A stretch of DNA of 64,000 nucleotides. Source: Lutjanus erythropterus. Lineage: Eukaryota > Chordata > Actinopteri > Lutjaniformes > Lutjanidae. This document shows, in pieces, positions 1 to 14,204 of this stretch. The stretch lies in NCBI GenBank assembly GCA_020091685.1, contig CM034612.1, forward strand, positions 27,458,655-27,522,654, given 5' to 3'. The notes beneath the pieces are model-generated. The model ran no database searches and was not told the DNA's origin. It saw nothing but the letters and a program-made list of their open reading frames with translations. Each line of letters starts with the position of its first letter. Position 1 is the stretch's first letter. A program made the translations under genes and the position numbers.

Positions 1-60
1 AGCATCAGTGCATCATTAGATGGTTTCAGAGAGTTACAAGCTTCTGTAAATGCATCGTGA

Positions 61-306
61 AAACAATACAGCATGTATTGATATTAGAAAATGTACTTTG
101 TAATTTGTACTTTTGAATACTTAAGTATTTTTAAAAACATGTACTTTTGAATACTTAAGTATTTTTAAAAGCAAGAACTCTAGTACTTTAAAATTTAAAA
201 TTTAAAATTTTGACTGAGCAACTTTTACTTGTAGTTGAGTAATATTTGACCAGGAGTATCTATACTTTGACTCAAGTACTGGGGTTGAGTACTTTGTCCA
301 CCACTG
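61..306. repeat. Dispersed repeat of the fish 'ACTTAAGTA / CAAGTACT' type, right end
   Basis: The stretch is rich in gtact, acttaagt and ctcaagtact and ends gtccaccactg. That is the hAT-like end of a repeat very common in percomorph genomes. A 30-bp stretch (107-136) is repeated exactly at 141-170. The left end and target duplication were not identified. Related material is at 22770-22925 and 32950-33345. Confidence 0.6.
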
Positions 307-479
307 GTAGTTGTGAACTTAATCAGACATTAAAGTCAAGTAAAGGGAAGTCAGTGTTTTTCCTAAACATATTGTACATGTGGAAAGACTGAGAACTATG
401 TAGTACTGAATTTTGGAGACAGACTGGCAAACTATTGAGGAAATAGTTTGGGCAGACATGAAACATGGCTTGGTAACGG

Positions 480-735
480 GGTGGAGCCATGGTCCCTCAA
501 CACCTCATGAACTGACACATGAATGACACTTCCTCCCCCTCCCCTCACCCTCCCAAATGGTCCGTTACAAACGTGCCTTCAACAACTATCCCGGTCCAAA
601 TCAGTCCAGCAGTTCACTTCAGTTCCAACAACCTGACACAGAATAAAAACATACCATCTTGTCACCGTCCTCTAGCTCTGGTGGCTCAAACATGTATAGA
701 CATGTCCAATAAAGCTGCTAGACGGAACGTCCATG
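480..735 (+). repeat. Dispersed repeat, copy 1 (second copy at 34610-34790)
   Basis: It shares ccatggtcc, acacatgaatgacac, a C/T-rich block with ctcaccctccc, and gttacaaacgt with 34610-34790 in the same order and strand. The short frame across it (519-740) is low-complexity Ser/Pro and is not taken as a gene. Family unknown. Confidence 0.65.
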
Positions 736-739
736 TCTG

Positions 740-2740
740 AGGTCTTTCTCAGTTTGTAGTTGTGTTTTACACTGAGACAGCAGAGCAGACACGCCTCCAG
801 TGTTTCAGAGCAGAGAAAACTGCTAATTTTTTAGTGATTTTGAGACCTAATTTTATAGACTTGGCTGGGTGGTTGATAACATGTTTCTGTGATGTGACAC
901 ATTTATTATTGCTTTACATAAACGTTAACTGTAAAGGTGGAAGACATTATAGGGCATATGGGCTGCCACTTTGTCTTTTAGATGTGAGGGCTTGATTAGT
1001 CAATGCATTCAAACTGTTTTGACATTCAAAGGCACTCAAATATCTAAATCTGCTGTCTGACAGATGTCAAGGGGGAAAATGAAACTACCGGTGTTCAGTT
1101 TGTCAGGATCATGATGTCTTGCCAATGGAGATCACTACATGGGGAATCCCTAGTACTTCAGATTCTTACAAGCCAGAGTCTCTGTGGTGCCATGCATGAG
1201 GTGCAAACATTTTCAATTTCTTCTTTTGGAGGATGAGAGATGTGCCAGAGCATTTCTTGCACCTCTTGTTATGCCACTGACATAGGAAATACTTGTCTGC
1301 TGCCTTCATCTGCTCGAAATCTCTTGACTTAATGAACTCTCACCACTTGTCAAGTCAGGGCCCTCGTTCTCCAGTTCCCACTCTTTAAACCCAAGTACTT
1401 CTTCCACAACACATCCAGTCCAACCAATATAAGAAGATGAGTGTTCCGGCATAACAGTTGGCAGATAAATATTGATTACCTGAATGGTGAATGTTCACGT
1501 GAATGAGCACCAGTTATAAACAGCCCATTCTTGATTGTCAGTGTTTTTTCTGTCCACATTGCAGCAGAGAAATTGCCTTTTATAACCCCACAATGTGCAC
1601 ATAAATTTTACTGTAGATTGTCTTCTCTTGTGGCTTCCTTAATGTATGTGAGCAGTATGGAGTTGGGGAATATTGAACAGCGATGAGCTGTCTTCAGATG
1701 AGTGCTGGTTGGGTAATAGAAGCCCATTGCCCGATTGCTCTGATGAGCCTCTTGTCAGGGTCATCAGTTTTATTGGCCTATTTGAAATCCCTCCAGCCAT
1801 CAATCCCTCAGAGGCTTCCACAAACATCAGAAAAATCCATACCAGCTCCATGACTCTACTGCACAAGACGGATCACTGCTAGCCACTTTTCAGTTCATGC
1901 TATAGAAGCCTGTGTGTTAAAGCCAGCAGGATCGCACAGAGTTAGAGTTAAGATTTTCTTCAAACACCACTCAGGTGAATCAGCTTGGGGGTATCAGAAG
2001 ATGTCTTGTGGGAGCCTTAAGGCAAGCCTTCACTGAGTACATGGATTACATATGAACATCACTGATTAATAAATGTTGCATTATGTTTCTAGGCGCTAGG
2101 GACAAAGGTGTAAGGTTTATTGGGTTTTACTCCTGAACTGAAGCACCGTCCTGGAGATATGATAGAATGACATTTACAAACTTACTGTTAGCCATCCAGT
2201 CAAGGTCTTGGGCATAGGACCCATTATAAATAATACACATTTCAGATTGGAAATAATACATATTTTCATATTATCCACCTGTGGTAACATCAACAATGTC
2301 AACCACATGTTTCATAAAGGATATTCACTAGACTTTGGATTTACCACTTGCCAGGATTAAGTTATGATGGTGTTCTAACATTTAATCAAAGAGGAGGAAG
2401 TCTTGCTGCAGCTGAGGTGGGACAAGCAAGTAGGAGCCTTTACATCAAAGTTTCACTGGATAATCAAGCAAAGGTATCTTAAACTATTAAGACTGGAAAT
2501 GTCTTAACCATAGATTAACAATTTCCAGGTGCTCTAGATAATGAAGGGAAAGATCAGGATGAACAGGATTGAAATACAGGCACAAGACCTACAATTGTTT
2601 ACACATATTGGCATTTTAAATTATTTGGATGCTACATTTGGCTGCTTTTTAATTTACTGTCCACAGTGTTGCTATTTTTCTTATTCTTTGGAGTGCCTGG
2701 ATTGCCTTCCTGTTCATCGTGTCCATCCTTTAAGCTTTAA
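740..2740. other. Intron sequence without recognised features
   Basis: Moderately A/T-rich single-copy-looking sequence. I see no repeat ends, tandem arrays, RNA genes or splice-flanked coding frame. The overlapping short frames near 1640-1880 on both strands resemble no known protein. Confidence 0.5.
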
Positions 2741-2751
2741 TACCTCTGATG

Positions 2752-3309
2752 CAGTGGTTCCCAAACTTTTTCTGGTTTGGCCACCCTTAAAAGTTGAGAA
2801 AAGTTCATACACCACACTCCATAATATTTTGTTTGCTTTTTTTTTTTATCATTTATTAACAATGATGAGCAAACTTGTTTCTTTATTTTCCATATATGAA
2901 TCATATTCATTTAAACCCAGTTTAAATCACTCCATGATTCCTCCTGGTCATCCACGCCCCACTCACTATGCCCCACCAGTAGCATAGCTGACGTAGGGTT
3001 GGTGGGTTTTGTAAACCCATGGGCCCTCTTGTGGTCAAACTTATTTTTTTTTTAAATGTAATGTTGCCGCGGGGTTACGTTACACTGCCTGGGTCACTGC
3101 ATTTTGTTGCATATAAGGGGGGGATACGAGCGCCGCCCCCCCCCCCGCGCTATGCGCGATGTGTCTTTCTCCGGTCAGTTGTCATGGGAACAAGACGCTC
3201 TGACGGAGCAGAGACAAAACAAACGTGACCTCAAAACCCATGTGGAATACAGCCCAGTTATGCCACTGGCCCCACCCGATGGGCTCACCGCCCAGTTTGA
3301 AAGTCACTG
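2752..3309. mobile_element. Non-autonomous hAT-like element (outer) with 8-bp target duplication
   Basis: The left end reads cagtggttcccaaact; the right end, on the opposite strand, reads cagtgactttcaaact. The flanks are ctctgatg (2744-2751) and ctctaatg (3310-3317), an 8-bp duplication with one mismatch. The CAG.G start and 8-bp duplication are hAT hallmarks. No transposase is present. A second element is inserted within it (2978-3268). Confidence 0.82.
2978..3268. mobile_element. Nested hAT-like MITE inside the outer element
   Basis: gccccacc occurs directly on both sides (2970-2977 and 3269-3276). The inner ends are (c)agtagcatagctg on the left and, on the opposite strand, cagtggcataactg on the right. 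The interior is unusually G+C-rich (a C run followed by gcgctatgcgc near 3128-3155). The left terminal C is shared with the duplication. This is a 291-bp insertion younger than its host element. Confidence 0.8.
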
Positions 3310-3331
3310 CTCTAATGGAACGTTGAGTATT

Positions 3332-3660
3332 AAAGGGACAGTCCACCCCAAAATCAAAAAATACATATATTTCCCTTGGCCCGTAGTGCTGTTTGTCCAT
3401 CTGGATAGTTTTGGTGTAAGTTGGAGAGTATTGGAGGTATTAACTGCTTTCATTCAGTTATAATGGGACTAAATGGCACTCAGCTTGTGGTGCTCAAAGA
3501 ACCAAAGACATACATTTGAACAATTCAAAACCAGTGTCTCTTCCCAAAAATCATGACCCAGTTACTCAAAATGATCCACAGACCTTGTTGTGAGCAGTTT
3601 CATGCAAGAACTACTTTCTCTCTGCAGTAGAAGCTACTTGAACTACTTTAGAGTGTACTG
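3332..3660 (+). repeat. Dispersed repeat starting TTAA-AGGGACAGTCCACCCC
   Basis: It begins attaaagggacagtccacccc. It carries a body (catctggatagttttggtg, then aaatggcactcagcttgtgg) that also forms the left arm of the fold-back element at 23932-24292. This is a very common fish repeat. The TTAA at the boundary hints at a piggyBac-like origin. The right end is unclear; the interval to about 3660 follows the family body as I recall it. Confidence 0.65.
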
Positions 3661-3669
3661 GAACTATGT

Positions 3670-4218
3670 TCTTTACTAGAAAGAAAGAAATGCTAAATAC
3701 ATTTGGGTAGCTTCAAATTAGTTAGCTGAAAGAAATGAGGATTTCACAAATTTGTGATTTTGGTCCTCAGCATACTTTTCTCACCACCAGGAACTGATTA
3801 AACCATTTTTACACATCAAAGGTTGTCATCATATGTTCAAAGTAAATGAAATTATTCAGGATTATGGAGACTAATGTTTGGAGACTAATAGAGAGACTGT
3901 TTACAAGCTCCCATCTGTTAATGTATTTTTTCCCCTGATACTTTGTCAGACAAAACCAAAGAGCTACTATACCATACTGTTGAGAGAAGCCTGTTTAAAT
4001 ATTAGAAGGATTAAAATGTATTATAATTTGTAGCAGTAGTAGTGGTATTTCAGGATTTATACTGTACCAGTTTATGCACCATGATTTCATGAAATACATC
4101 TAGTGTCTCTGTGAGCGATGGGGTGCCGACTGCACCACAGATAAAGAGATAGTCATGAATGGGTAATTACCATTGTCAGCAGTTGTGGTCTCATGGGTTT
4201 CCCTGTTTATCCCTATGT

Positions 4219-4254
<36 letters not shown>

Positions 4255-6190
4255 ATGACTCCAGGACAGGGGGGAGATGGGGGGGTGTTATCCTGGTTGT
4301 CTCTGTTTTTGCAGTTCAAGTCTCGCAGGAGTCAAATAATGCAATTTTCAGTAAGCAATCCAAGTCTTGCCAGAGATAATTAGAGCAGATACGCAGAAAT
4401 TGTGTCAAAAGGAAGCAGCTCTTTCTACACCAGCCACAAAATTACAGTCTTGCTATGAACGTACAGTATCACAAGCTACAATTTTCACAAATGTTCAGAA
4501 CTAGAGCATGGTTCTGCTCGAGGTTTCTGCCTGTTAAAACAAAGTTTTTCCTCATCGCTGTCACTTTAGTGTTTGCTCATGGTGGGGATTGTTGGGACTC
4601 AGTAAATCTAGATCAGGACCTGCCCTCTAAAAACTTAAAAGTGCCCTCAGATAACTCCTGTTATGATTTAATGCTATATAAATTAAATTGACTTAGCGTT
4701 GTGTTAATACTGGCTCAGGGCTGGCACTGTCCTAGGCAGAGACACAAACCAGACACAAATTGTTTAAAAGACAGTAATAAACTAAATCAGATAGACAGTA
4801 ATGTAACAGGAAACAGGAGATATTAAAATTACATGTGACATTAAGTGCAAATTTCACAAGTGTCTGCTTTACACTGCTTTACTAAAGAGATATATTCTAA
4901 GAAACAAGCAGATATGGCATATTTCTATGCAGCCACCTCATTGTCACTCCTTTGAGTGGAGCTCTTTACATCATCGCTTTGTGTCCTCTTTTTCTGCAAT
5001 GGTTGAAAGGAAAAATCTGTAATACATTTACTTTTATTGATGGTAAAATGGCTATGATATGTTTTCAGAGATCAAGGAAGCATGTTAAGTTGAAATACTT
5101 GCTTCTCTGACAACGCGACAGCTAGAAATTTTTATTCCAGCCCGAAATAACTGTTTTAGGTCGCCCATTTCACATTAATTAGAGTTCAAATTGATACAGA
5201 TAAAAAAATCATTAATAATGTTTTTTACAGGCAGCCACTGAACTCCTGATTAACTGCAGCTGATTAACTTAAAGTGTAGGACTTGTGGTCACTTATTATT
5301 GTCCAGTTACAAAGTCTTGTGCTCCTGTAGTGTTCCTGCAACCTGCCTGACCCTCATCAATCTGGGAAGAAGGGGGCAGGGGAAACAACTCACTTCAACC
5401 GTAGATTGTATGTTAAATAGGATTTAATACACCGTCTGTGGCTACAACTCACTATTTGGAATGCTGTACTTATTTCTGGATATACAGTTGTATTGCTCCT
5501 TTAATTCCCAAACTTGTTCAGCTTGAGATCCAAAAGAGAAATCTGGTGTCTCCCCTGTATCCAAACATACAAAACACATCATGAATTGCTGCCAAATCTA
5601 CATTTGTAAACTGATAAAGAACACAACAAACCATGAATTTAAATATGTATATGAAAACTATTTATTACCTTATAAAAATACATCACTGCAATCAGATTTT
5701 CTGGGTGTGATATTCAGTTTCTCACCACTTCATAGCAAGCTTGCACTGGCAACTGAAAAGTTAAGAGGCCTTTAGTTTGAAACAGATACAGGATGTGTTG
5801 AGTTTGTATAAATAGCATAATGTAGTAACTTTAACAGGACAAAATGGAGCAGATCAAAACAAGGCTTTGTACTAAAATATTGTTGTGATGGCCCACATTT
5901 CCCATCATGCCTTGTGCTGGACTAAGTATTTTGTAAGTTTTCTGTTTTCTGTTCCAGAAATGTTGCTTTTTGTTAGTGTTTGTAATGTGTTTGTTCAGAA
6001 CAAGGATTTATGTTGATAGCCTAATTGTAAATTGTGCTGGTTTATAGTTTTAACCATTAGTGAGGTTAGACTTCTTGGACTGTATTTTGTGGCTGTTTTA
6101 TCCTTCTTGTCTCTGTGCTGAGTGCTATCAAAGGATTGATGTCTGACATCTCTCATTGTATATGCTGCCTGCCACAATATATCCATTTAC
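3670..6190. other. Intron sequence, nothing recognised apart from one GT microsatellite
   Basis: A/T-rich. Apart from the GT tract at 4216-4253 I see no repeat ends, RNA genes or coding exons. The frames at 4159-4383 are translations of the GT tract. Confidence 0.5.
4216..4253. repeat. (GT)n microsatellite
   Basis: About 18 GT units with one TTT interruption near the left end. Followed by a G-rich tract to about 4290. Confidence 0.97.
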
Positions 6191-6199
6191 TCATATCAA

Positions 6200-6390
6200 A
6201 GAGAGGAAATTAGAAATAAAGACCTGTCTCTAATACAAGCCTGCTTCAAATAAAGGCCTGTTATGCCCCTGATCACGATTTGAGAAAATGTGCATTTTAC
6301 TGTGACAATTGGCCACCCAATAAAAATGTCTCCATGACCCATTTTGGGTTGTAACCAAAAGTTTTGGAAATGCTGGTTTAATAGAGCACT
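6200..6390 (-). repeat. Dispersed repeat fragment with hAT-like end
   Basis: On the minus strand it reads ccagcatttccaaaactttt, then cccaaaatgggtcatggagac, a pattern common in fish hAT-derived repeats. On the plus strand aataaagacctgtctctaat and aataaaggcctgtta are also familiar repeat phrases. No matching target duplication was found, so the boundaries are approximate. Confidence 0.45.
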
Positions 6391-6399
6391 TACAGGTTT

Positions 6400-8490
<2,091 letters not shown>

Positions 8491-8499
8491 AAATGTCTG

Positions 8500-8960
8500 C
8501 ATCGACATTCAAAGTATAGACTTTGTTATATGTTTAGGAAACAAAATTACTTGGTTAGAACTACAAAAAAGGTCATGGATTGGATCATATTAATTACAGA
8601 AGTTAATGTAAGTAACTTAACTTACTTACTGTCCAAGTTATGTTGCCAACATAAGTTACATAAAACTAGGTTTTTAGGTTTTGGAAGTTGACAGTTACTT
8701 CACACGGGACACAAACCCCAGTCTCCTGGGTAAAGGTCCTGTGTTTTGTTTGATCCATTCATCCACCCCAGCTCCTCCACATGCTGACGTCTTGCTTTTT
8801 ACACTATGTCACCTGACTTCGATGTCACATCAAAATGTAATGCTAGAGGGCCGCCTCAAGAAAGGACACTAGAGGGGTACGTACAGCATCATAGTTTGAA
8901 GCATAAGACCACTGGCTGAGCGTCTGTATTTGAAGTATTGCCAGTGCAAACATGTTGGCC
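8500..8960. repeat. Dispersed repeat with a tRNA box-B-like motif
   Basis: The line cacgggacacaaaccccagtc at about 8702 and the following ctcctgggtaaaggtcctgtg are closely matched at 19430-19480. On the minus strand the core reads ggggtttgtgtcccgtg, close to the tRNA B-box GGTTCGANTCC. The 3' part (agcatcatagtttgaagcataag) recurs near 53335. Related pieces lie at 55580-55770 and 61900-62040. No box A was seen, so a SINE origin is uncertain. Confidence 0.55.
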
Positions 8961-9555
8961 TAGGATAGGTTGCCAGTTGCTTCCTATCAAAGGGGGGATA
9001 ATGGCAATTAACCAGTCTGTGGATTCAGAGAGAGAACCTGAACTCCCAGAGAAAAAAAGGGCCCAGTTAGCTGGTAAGTTCAAACATCTTGCTATGATGT
9101 GACAGTGCCAACCACTGCTCACCATGCTGCTCTCAGTCACCACTTGTATACAAGAGCCCTCCCTCAGCTGACAAATGTCACATTTGTACATAAAAGGAAG
9201 CATTGTCGTGACATTTGCCATCATCCAGGAGATGAACGGTTTTGATGTTGATGACTCCTTGACTTTTCCTTCAGTGTCCCACCCAGGGAAAACTTTTCAT
9301 TTACATGCAACTGCACAGTCATGTGGTTTTTGCAGAACTCAAACCAACAACATTTCCAGGATTGTGCAATCAGTATAACCACTGGACCATTCGGTGCAAA
9401 AATCAATAATCTTTAATGGTGTCTCATATGGAATTGTGGCATTGTGTGGGGTTAGTTCAGTCCATCTATCTACTTAGTCATGTATCCAACAGTTTGTTCC
9501 AGAGCACAAGACTTGGTCATGGACAAGATATCTTAAACACTACTTAGTAAACTTA
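8961..9555. other. Intron sequence, nothing firm
   Basis: May continue the preceding repeat for some distance. No coding, RNA or tandem structure seen. Confidence 0.4.
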
Positions 9556-9559
9556 ATTT

Positions 9560-10030
9560 CCATTAAATCTGCTGTAAATATTCATGATCTCCAGAGGATA
9601 AATGCAATCTTTCTTCCCCCCATGGGTTCAGGTCTTTTTGGTGACCACCTGACTTTTCTATTAGAGCCACTATCAGGTTGTATTTTACACTACAAATGTC
9701 AAGGCTGAACAGGCAGATGAGTAGGATTTTTTCAGTTTACGAGTTAAGTTCCCTTTTTTCCCCCCTTTTCGCTGTATACAAAATATTTAACAATTACCTG
9801 GAAGATTGTTATGATATTTGGTTTAAACAACCTTCTTGGCAGATAGTATTTGCACCCAGGTGTCATTAACCAACAATGCTCTTTGCACCCAGGATGTAAA
9901 TATGGAATTTGGTGTAAATAGGTGTGGCAGAGACAATCTACGATCTTTTCTTAAACTTAACCAAGCAGTTTTGTTGTAAAGAGTAAAGAGATTTTAATGC
10001 TCTTTATAGTTCAACTACGGGGCTATGTGT
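9560..10030 (+). repeat. Old dispersed repeat remnants
   Basis: Phrases tattcatgatctccagaggataaatg, tgacttttctattagagccac and cttttcttaaacttaaccaagcagttttg are typical of fish interspersed repeats. The last resembles a piece at 53098-53140. Boundaries and family are not resolved. Confidence 0.4.
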
Positions 10031-10794
10031 AAAAACCCTAATATCTGCCTTGTGACTATTTGGACCCTGGTGGAAAAAGACTCTCCAGCCCTTTTTTCCA
10101 CATTTAATTTTCCTAATATTTTCCTTCCCCCTCAGAGCAAACATTAAGTTGAGGTCCCACTACTGGTCAGACTCAAAGGATAGTTAAATCATTAGTATGT
10201 TGTTTTGTCTTATCTGATATTCTCATCTGAGTGCGTAATGAATACCCAAGTCTGTACTTTCAGTTGTGATTCAGTTTTAGCTACACTGAAACTGTCAGAG
10301 ATGTATTTGTCCAGTAAGTCATGGACCTGTAGTGAATACACTAAGTAGATGGAGGGTTACCTCCCACGGCACAGTTACATTATATCAGCATGGGTCCAGG
10401 CGATGTCAGAGGAATCTAGAGGGAGTCTATCTACTTTTAGGATACCTGCCATTCATGAGCTGTTCCTCTGGGCATGTTGTAGCTCTCCAGTTGCCTGGCC
10501 ACTGAGCCGAGTGGAAACACGCTCTGACCTCAAACTGTCACTGTCTCAGTCTGACTAGTCCTCAACTGTCAGGTGACAGGATTGGGAAAAGCTTCTCTCT
10601 TCTCTAAACCACAGAGGACTGCTCCACCGTCTGTTTTCTTCTACCTTCTACGCACCACAGAGCTCTGTTCTTCAAAGTAGAGGAGGAAATTTTATTCTAT
10701 TTAGATGCTTTTTCCATAGCATATCCAGGGCAGTGGATTATATTATATATGTATTATTACCTTTTGACAATTTATTTCAAAAACTGTATAATTT

Positions 10795-11135
10795 TATTAG
10801 GGATGCCCAGATTGATTGGCCATCAAATAAACCTTGTTAAATAATAATACAAACTCAACACTTCCTGTATACATTTCAAATTAAATCACCGGACGTAAGC
10901 CCTTCATTTCTCAACAAAGCTTTTATTATGAAACATCTGCTGGAATGTGTTGTGGGACTTGAAACTTTCAATCAGGAGTGGCTGAATCTAATTTGACATT
11001 TCCCAGTAAAATTCAGTATTAGTGTTATGGTTTGGCTTAAGATCAAACCTGACTTATAATACTGTTTAAATGATCAGTATCTGGTCGGTACAGCTCATAG
11101 ATGATTCACAATCGGTATCAGTGGCAAACAAATGT
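10795..11135. repeat. hAT-like dispersed repeat (AGGGATGC...GATTGATTGGCC type)
   Basis: The left side reads tagggatgcccagattgatt. The right side contains gatcagtatctggtcggtac and caatcggtatcagtggcaaa. These are the two terminal regions of a repeat frequent in fish genomes. The target duplication was not resolved. Confidence 0.5.
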
Positions 11136-11139
11136 AATT

Positions 11140-11545
11140 AAGACATTCCCAAATTTTCTGTCTTTTATATAATGAAATGGTAAGTGGCTACAGTTGGTGG
11201 AATCAGAGTATAAAAGGAAGACAGTATATAGATAATTACTAAAAGAATGCACACATAGTGAGGGACAGTCCAAGTCCATCAACATCAAAATATATCAAGC
11301 TCCTCTCCAGTATCACATGTAGGGAAAGAGACACCATCTTGTTGGCAACATTCCCTGACAAACATGTTAGAATTGTACATAATTTAGAGACAGGATTGTG
11401 TTTTAGTTATTGAAACCAAACGTACACCCATGAAGCCAGCAGGTCATCATTGCCATCCAGACAGTAATGTTGCTAGCATTGATAAAAATCATCCAAAAGT
11501 TCAAGAATACACTCTCTGGTGCTAATTTGACATATATTTAGTAAT
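11140..11545. other. Intron sequence, nothing recognised
   Basis: A/T-rich with no repeat boundary or coding frame identified. Confidence 0.4.
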
Positions 11546-11549
11546 GAAC

Positions 11550-12540
11550 CCAGGATCACAGGGGGCTTTGGGGCCTGGGCCTAATCATCAGACACCGTCG
11601 CATGGGTGACCCAGTCTTGCAAGGGTTATTGACCTCCGACTTGTGTCTAAGTGCCGCCTGCTACATGAGTCCTTTTTCTGGGTCTACAGCTACCGTGAGG
11701 CTTTTTCAGCAGTCTCCAGAGTGTTCTTGATGTCTCTTCTGCATAGCAGTCCTTTTTTTCACCTAGGAGTTTGGGAGTTTGCTCTAACGAATGGCAAGCA
11801 AAGTCCCAGCACCAAACTGGCTCAGAGTGGGCTCCACAGCCTTACTCCTGCCATGATCTTTGTATATAGTCCTTTTGTGGTAGATGGCTTCTTCAATCCA
11901 CTGCTCCCAGGTGACAGAAAGTTCGAGCAGGGCCACTTACTTTGTAGTATCATTCTGTTTCGTCCTGCCTGGATTGCTGCAGTGTTTTCTGGTAACTGCC
12001 TTGCTAGGTCGACTTGGAGCTGCCAATCCTGTGCAGTGGTTAGGAGTCCTCCTGAGGCTGATATTGCGCCCTCTCCCCAAGGCTGATGAAGGTGATGGAC
12101 TGTGGACTGGGGGTGTGCTGATTAGTACTGTTCTGAATAACTGTGCTGATTGTACTCACCAAAGACCTTAGGACTTGGTCCTGGCACCAGTGGTAATGCC
12201 CTTCCTCCAACGCCTTCGGGCAGCAACTGAGGATGTACTCCAAGATGCCCCTCTTGTGGCAAAGTTGGCATGATTGAGTGTTTGCCATGCCCCAGCTATA
12301 CAGGTTGGGCAAACTTGTGAGGATGTCATAGAGTGATTGGATGAAAAACAATGCACAATGGTTCAGCTCTCTAGAGCTGTGTCCAGGTGCCTTGCTTGTA
12401 CATGGCAACCATCTTGTTGCGGTGTTCTTCCTCCACCTCTGCTCATACCTCATTGTGAACCAGTTGACACTTCTCCTTCCACGGGCTTTGACATAGCATG
12501 GTTTGGGAAAACTGCCCGGCAAGACTTCCAAGTCATGTTA
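11550..12540 (-). mobile_element. LINE 3' fragment, reverse-transcriptase C-terminal zinc-finger region (decayed)
   Basis: On the minus strand, 12531-12040 is open for 163 codons and reads LPNLYSWGMANTQSCQLCHK, then RGILEYILSCCPKALEEGHY. That is the LY.WG.A....C.LC...GTLEHILS.CPKAL signature of the zinc-binding tail of many non-LTR retrotransposon proteins. Downstream on the same strand (to about 11550) follow SVTWEQWIEEAIYHKRTIY and an AEKA-like stretch, broken by stops. This order (zinc finger, W-E.....A...KR block, tail) is common in fish LINE proteins. The reverse-transcriptase palm and endonuclease are absent, as expected for a 5'-truncated insertion. Clade not assigned. Confidence 0.8.
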
Positions 12541-12544
12541 TTTT

Positions 12545-13740
12545 TGAAATATACATTATGATTTGCAAGATATTTAGATGGATGTGGTCAAGGTACATCT
12601 TTTGGTGTACTAGAGAGATATATAAGTTTAAACTTGTATGAGAATCCAAAGGATCAATCAACAACCTATAACCCTGTATAACCCATAATCACAACCCTGT
12701 GGCATTAGGGTAAGGGGATATATCTTGTATGCGTTAGGTTACGGTTGGTGTTCTATAGCACTTTATATTGCATTTTGTCCTCTACACGAGCTAATTCTAA
12801 ACTATTCTATACATGTCTTCCCTATGGGCAGGCTTAGACTGCATACTGTCCCTCTTGTTTTTCTCCTATAGTGTTATATGTATATTTTCTTTACCCTCCA
12901 GTGAAACAGACTTGTCTGAGCAAAAATCACTGTTGCGTGACTACTGTTGAGGCATACAGTGTGATTTCTGCTGTCAAAAGCAGACCTGTCATATCTTACC
13001 CTCCCAGTCTAAATGACAGAAATCAGTGAATCGCATCTATCTGTTTAACGGTTTATGGAATTACATTCAGCATATTTAGCTCAAGATAGATGTACAGTTC
13101 ACACTAGGAGATCATCGACCCCAAATCATCTCCTGTGGATAGGCTTTTTAGATGCAGCCAAGGACAAAAGACATCACGTTTATTGGGTTAAATAAAGGAG
13201 CTGCTGCTGCGTATGCAAATGCTTTGAGCATGTTTGGTTCAGTTACTGCCATTTTCTACTTTAGTTTTGGCTCATATGCATAGGAATGGGAAGGATGTGT
13301 TTCATCTTCACTATCTTGGTGAGCTCAGGAAAACACATAGCTCATATTTATGGCAGGAAGGTCACCCCTCTGCAGTCAGAGATGTTTAATGTCCTTATTA
13401 CTGGGCCTATCCACACACCATCTCAGTGTGAGATAACTTCTCTCCTCTAACCGATGGCCTGTCACTCGGATGTGGGTATGAAAACGGGAAATAGAAATAG
13501 CAAAAGGGTGAATAAACAAAGGCCTGTCCACTGAGAGAGCATCTGCACTCATAACCAAATCAATAACAAGTGCCAGATTAAATCACAGCACTGAGGACCA
13601 GCTAATAAGAAATTACATGTGGGCCTTGAACTTGGGAGTCTTAGGGGACAGTCATTTTCTAATGAGTCCTGGATCTCACTGCAGCTAGACTGACCATAGA
13701 TCTAGTTCATCAGTTCCATAAAGCTGGATCTTGACTCTTT
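12545..13740. other. Intron sequence, nothing recognised
   Basis: Contains gggatatatc / ataaccctgtataaccc phrases near 12660-12730 that look repeat-like but were not classified. No coding or RNA feature. Confidence 0.4.
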
Positions 13741-13744
13741 TCAA

Positions 13745-14200
13745 GGGACCAGAGGTGGGACTGAGTTATTGTTTTTGCCAGTCACATGTAAGTCTCAGAT
13801 CTTTTCAATCAAGTCCCAAGTCAAATCCCAAGCTCTGACCTTTGAGTTCCAAGTCCTAAACAAATCCTAATGTAACAATGAGTTCCCAGCCTCACTAATT
13901 TCTGAAGTTACTTAGCTGTTAAGCTAAGGTCAACTAAGCTTGAACTCACCATCTATGTATATTACTATGTATATGACTATACTATGTATATTGGCCTCAA
14001 CTTGGGTTGGATAATATGTTCAAATTTTCCAAACAGCCGCTGTCATTCCAATAACGCACTGCATTCACACATTTTAAATAACAGACTTTTACATCTTTGG
14101 GCTTTGGGAAAGTCCAAGTGAAGTCATTGGTATTAAAGTACAAGATAAGTTGCAAGTCTTTTTTTTTATTTTTCCGCTCCGGAGGTAGTTCTTGCACTGT
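13745..14200 (+). repeat. 'CAAGTCCAAGTC' hAT-like repeat, copy 1
   Basis: The left end reads ccagaggtgggactgagtta. The body is rich in caagtccca and agtcctaaac. A distinctive inner block (cattttaaataacagacttt, then gggctttgggaaagtccaag) is shared with 51360-51844 and with the interrupted copy at 18815-19815. This family is widespread in fish. Ends of the type cagaggtgg suggest hAT affiliation. The right end is not clean. Confidence 0.65.
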
Positions 14201-14204
14201 TGCG

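Noticed and set aside
2541..2987. 148-codon plus-strand frame
   Set aside because: Runs from unique intron into the hAT element at 2752 and across its interior; no similarity to known proteins.
3104..3463. 119-codon frame rich in Pro/Arg
   Set aside because: Lies across the nested hAT elements and the C-run; repeat translation.
11643..12171. Plus-strand frames of 147 and 95 codons
   Set aside because: Antisense shadows of the minus-strand LINE fragment at 11550-12540.
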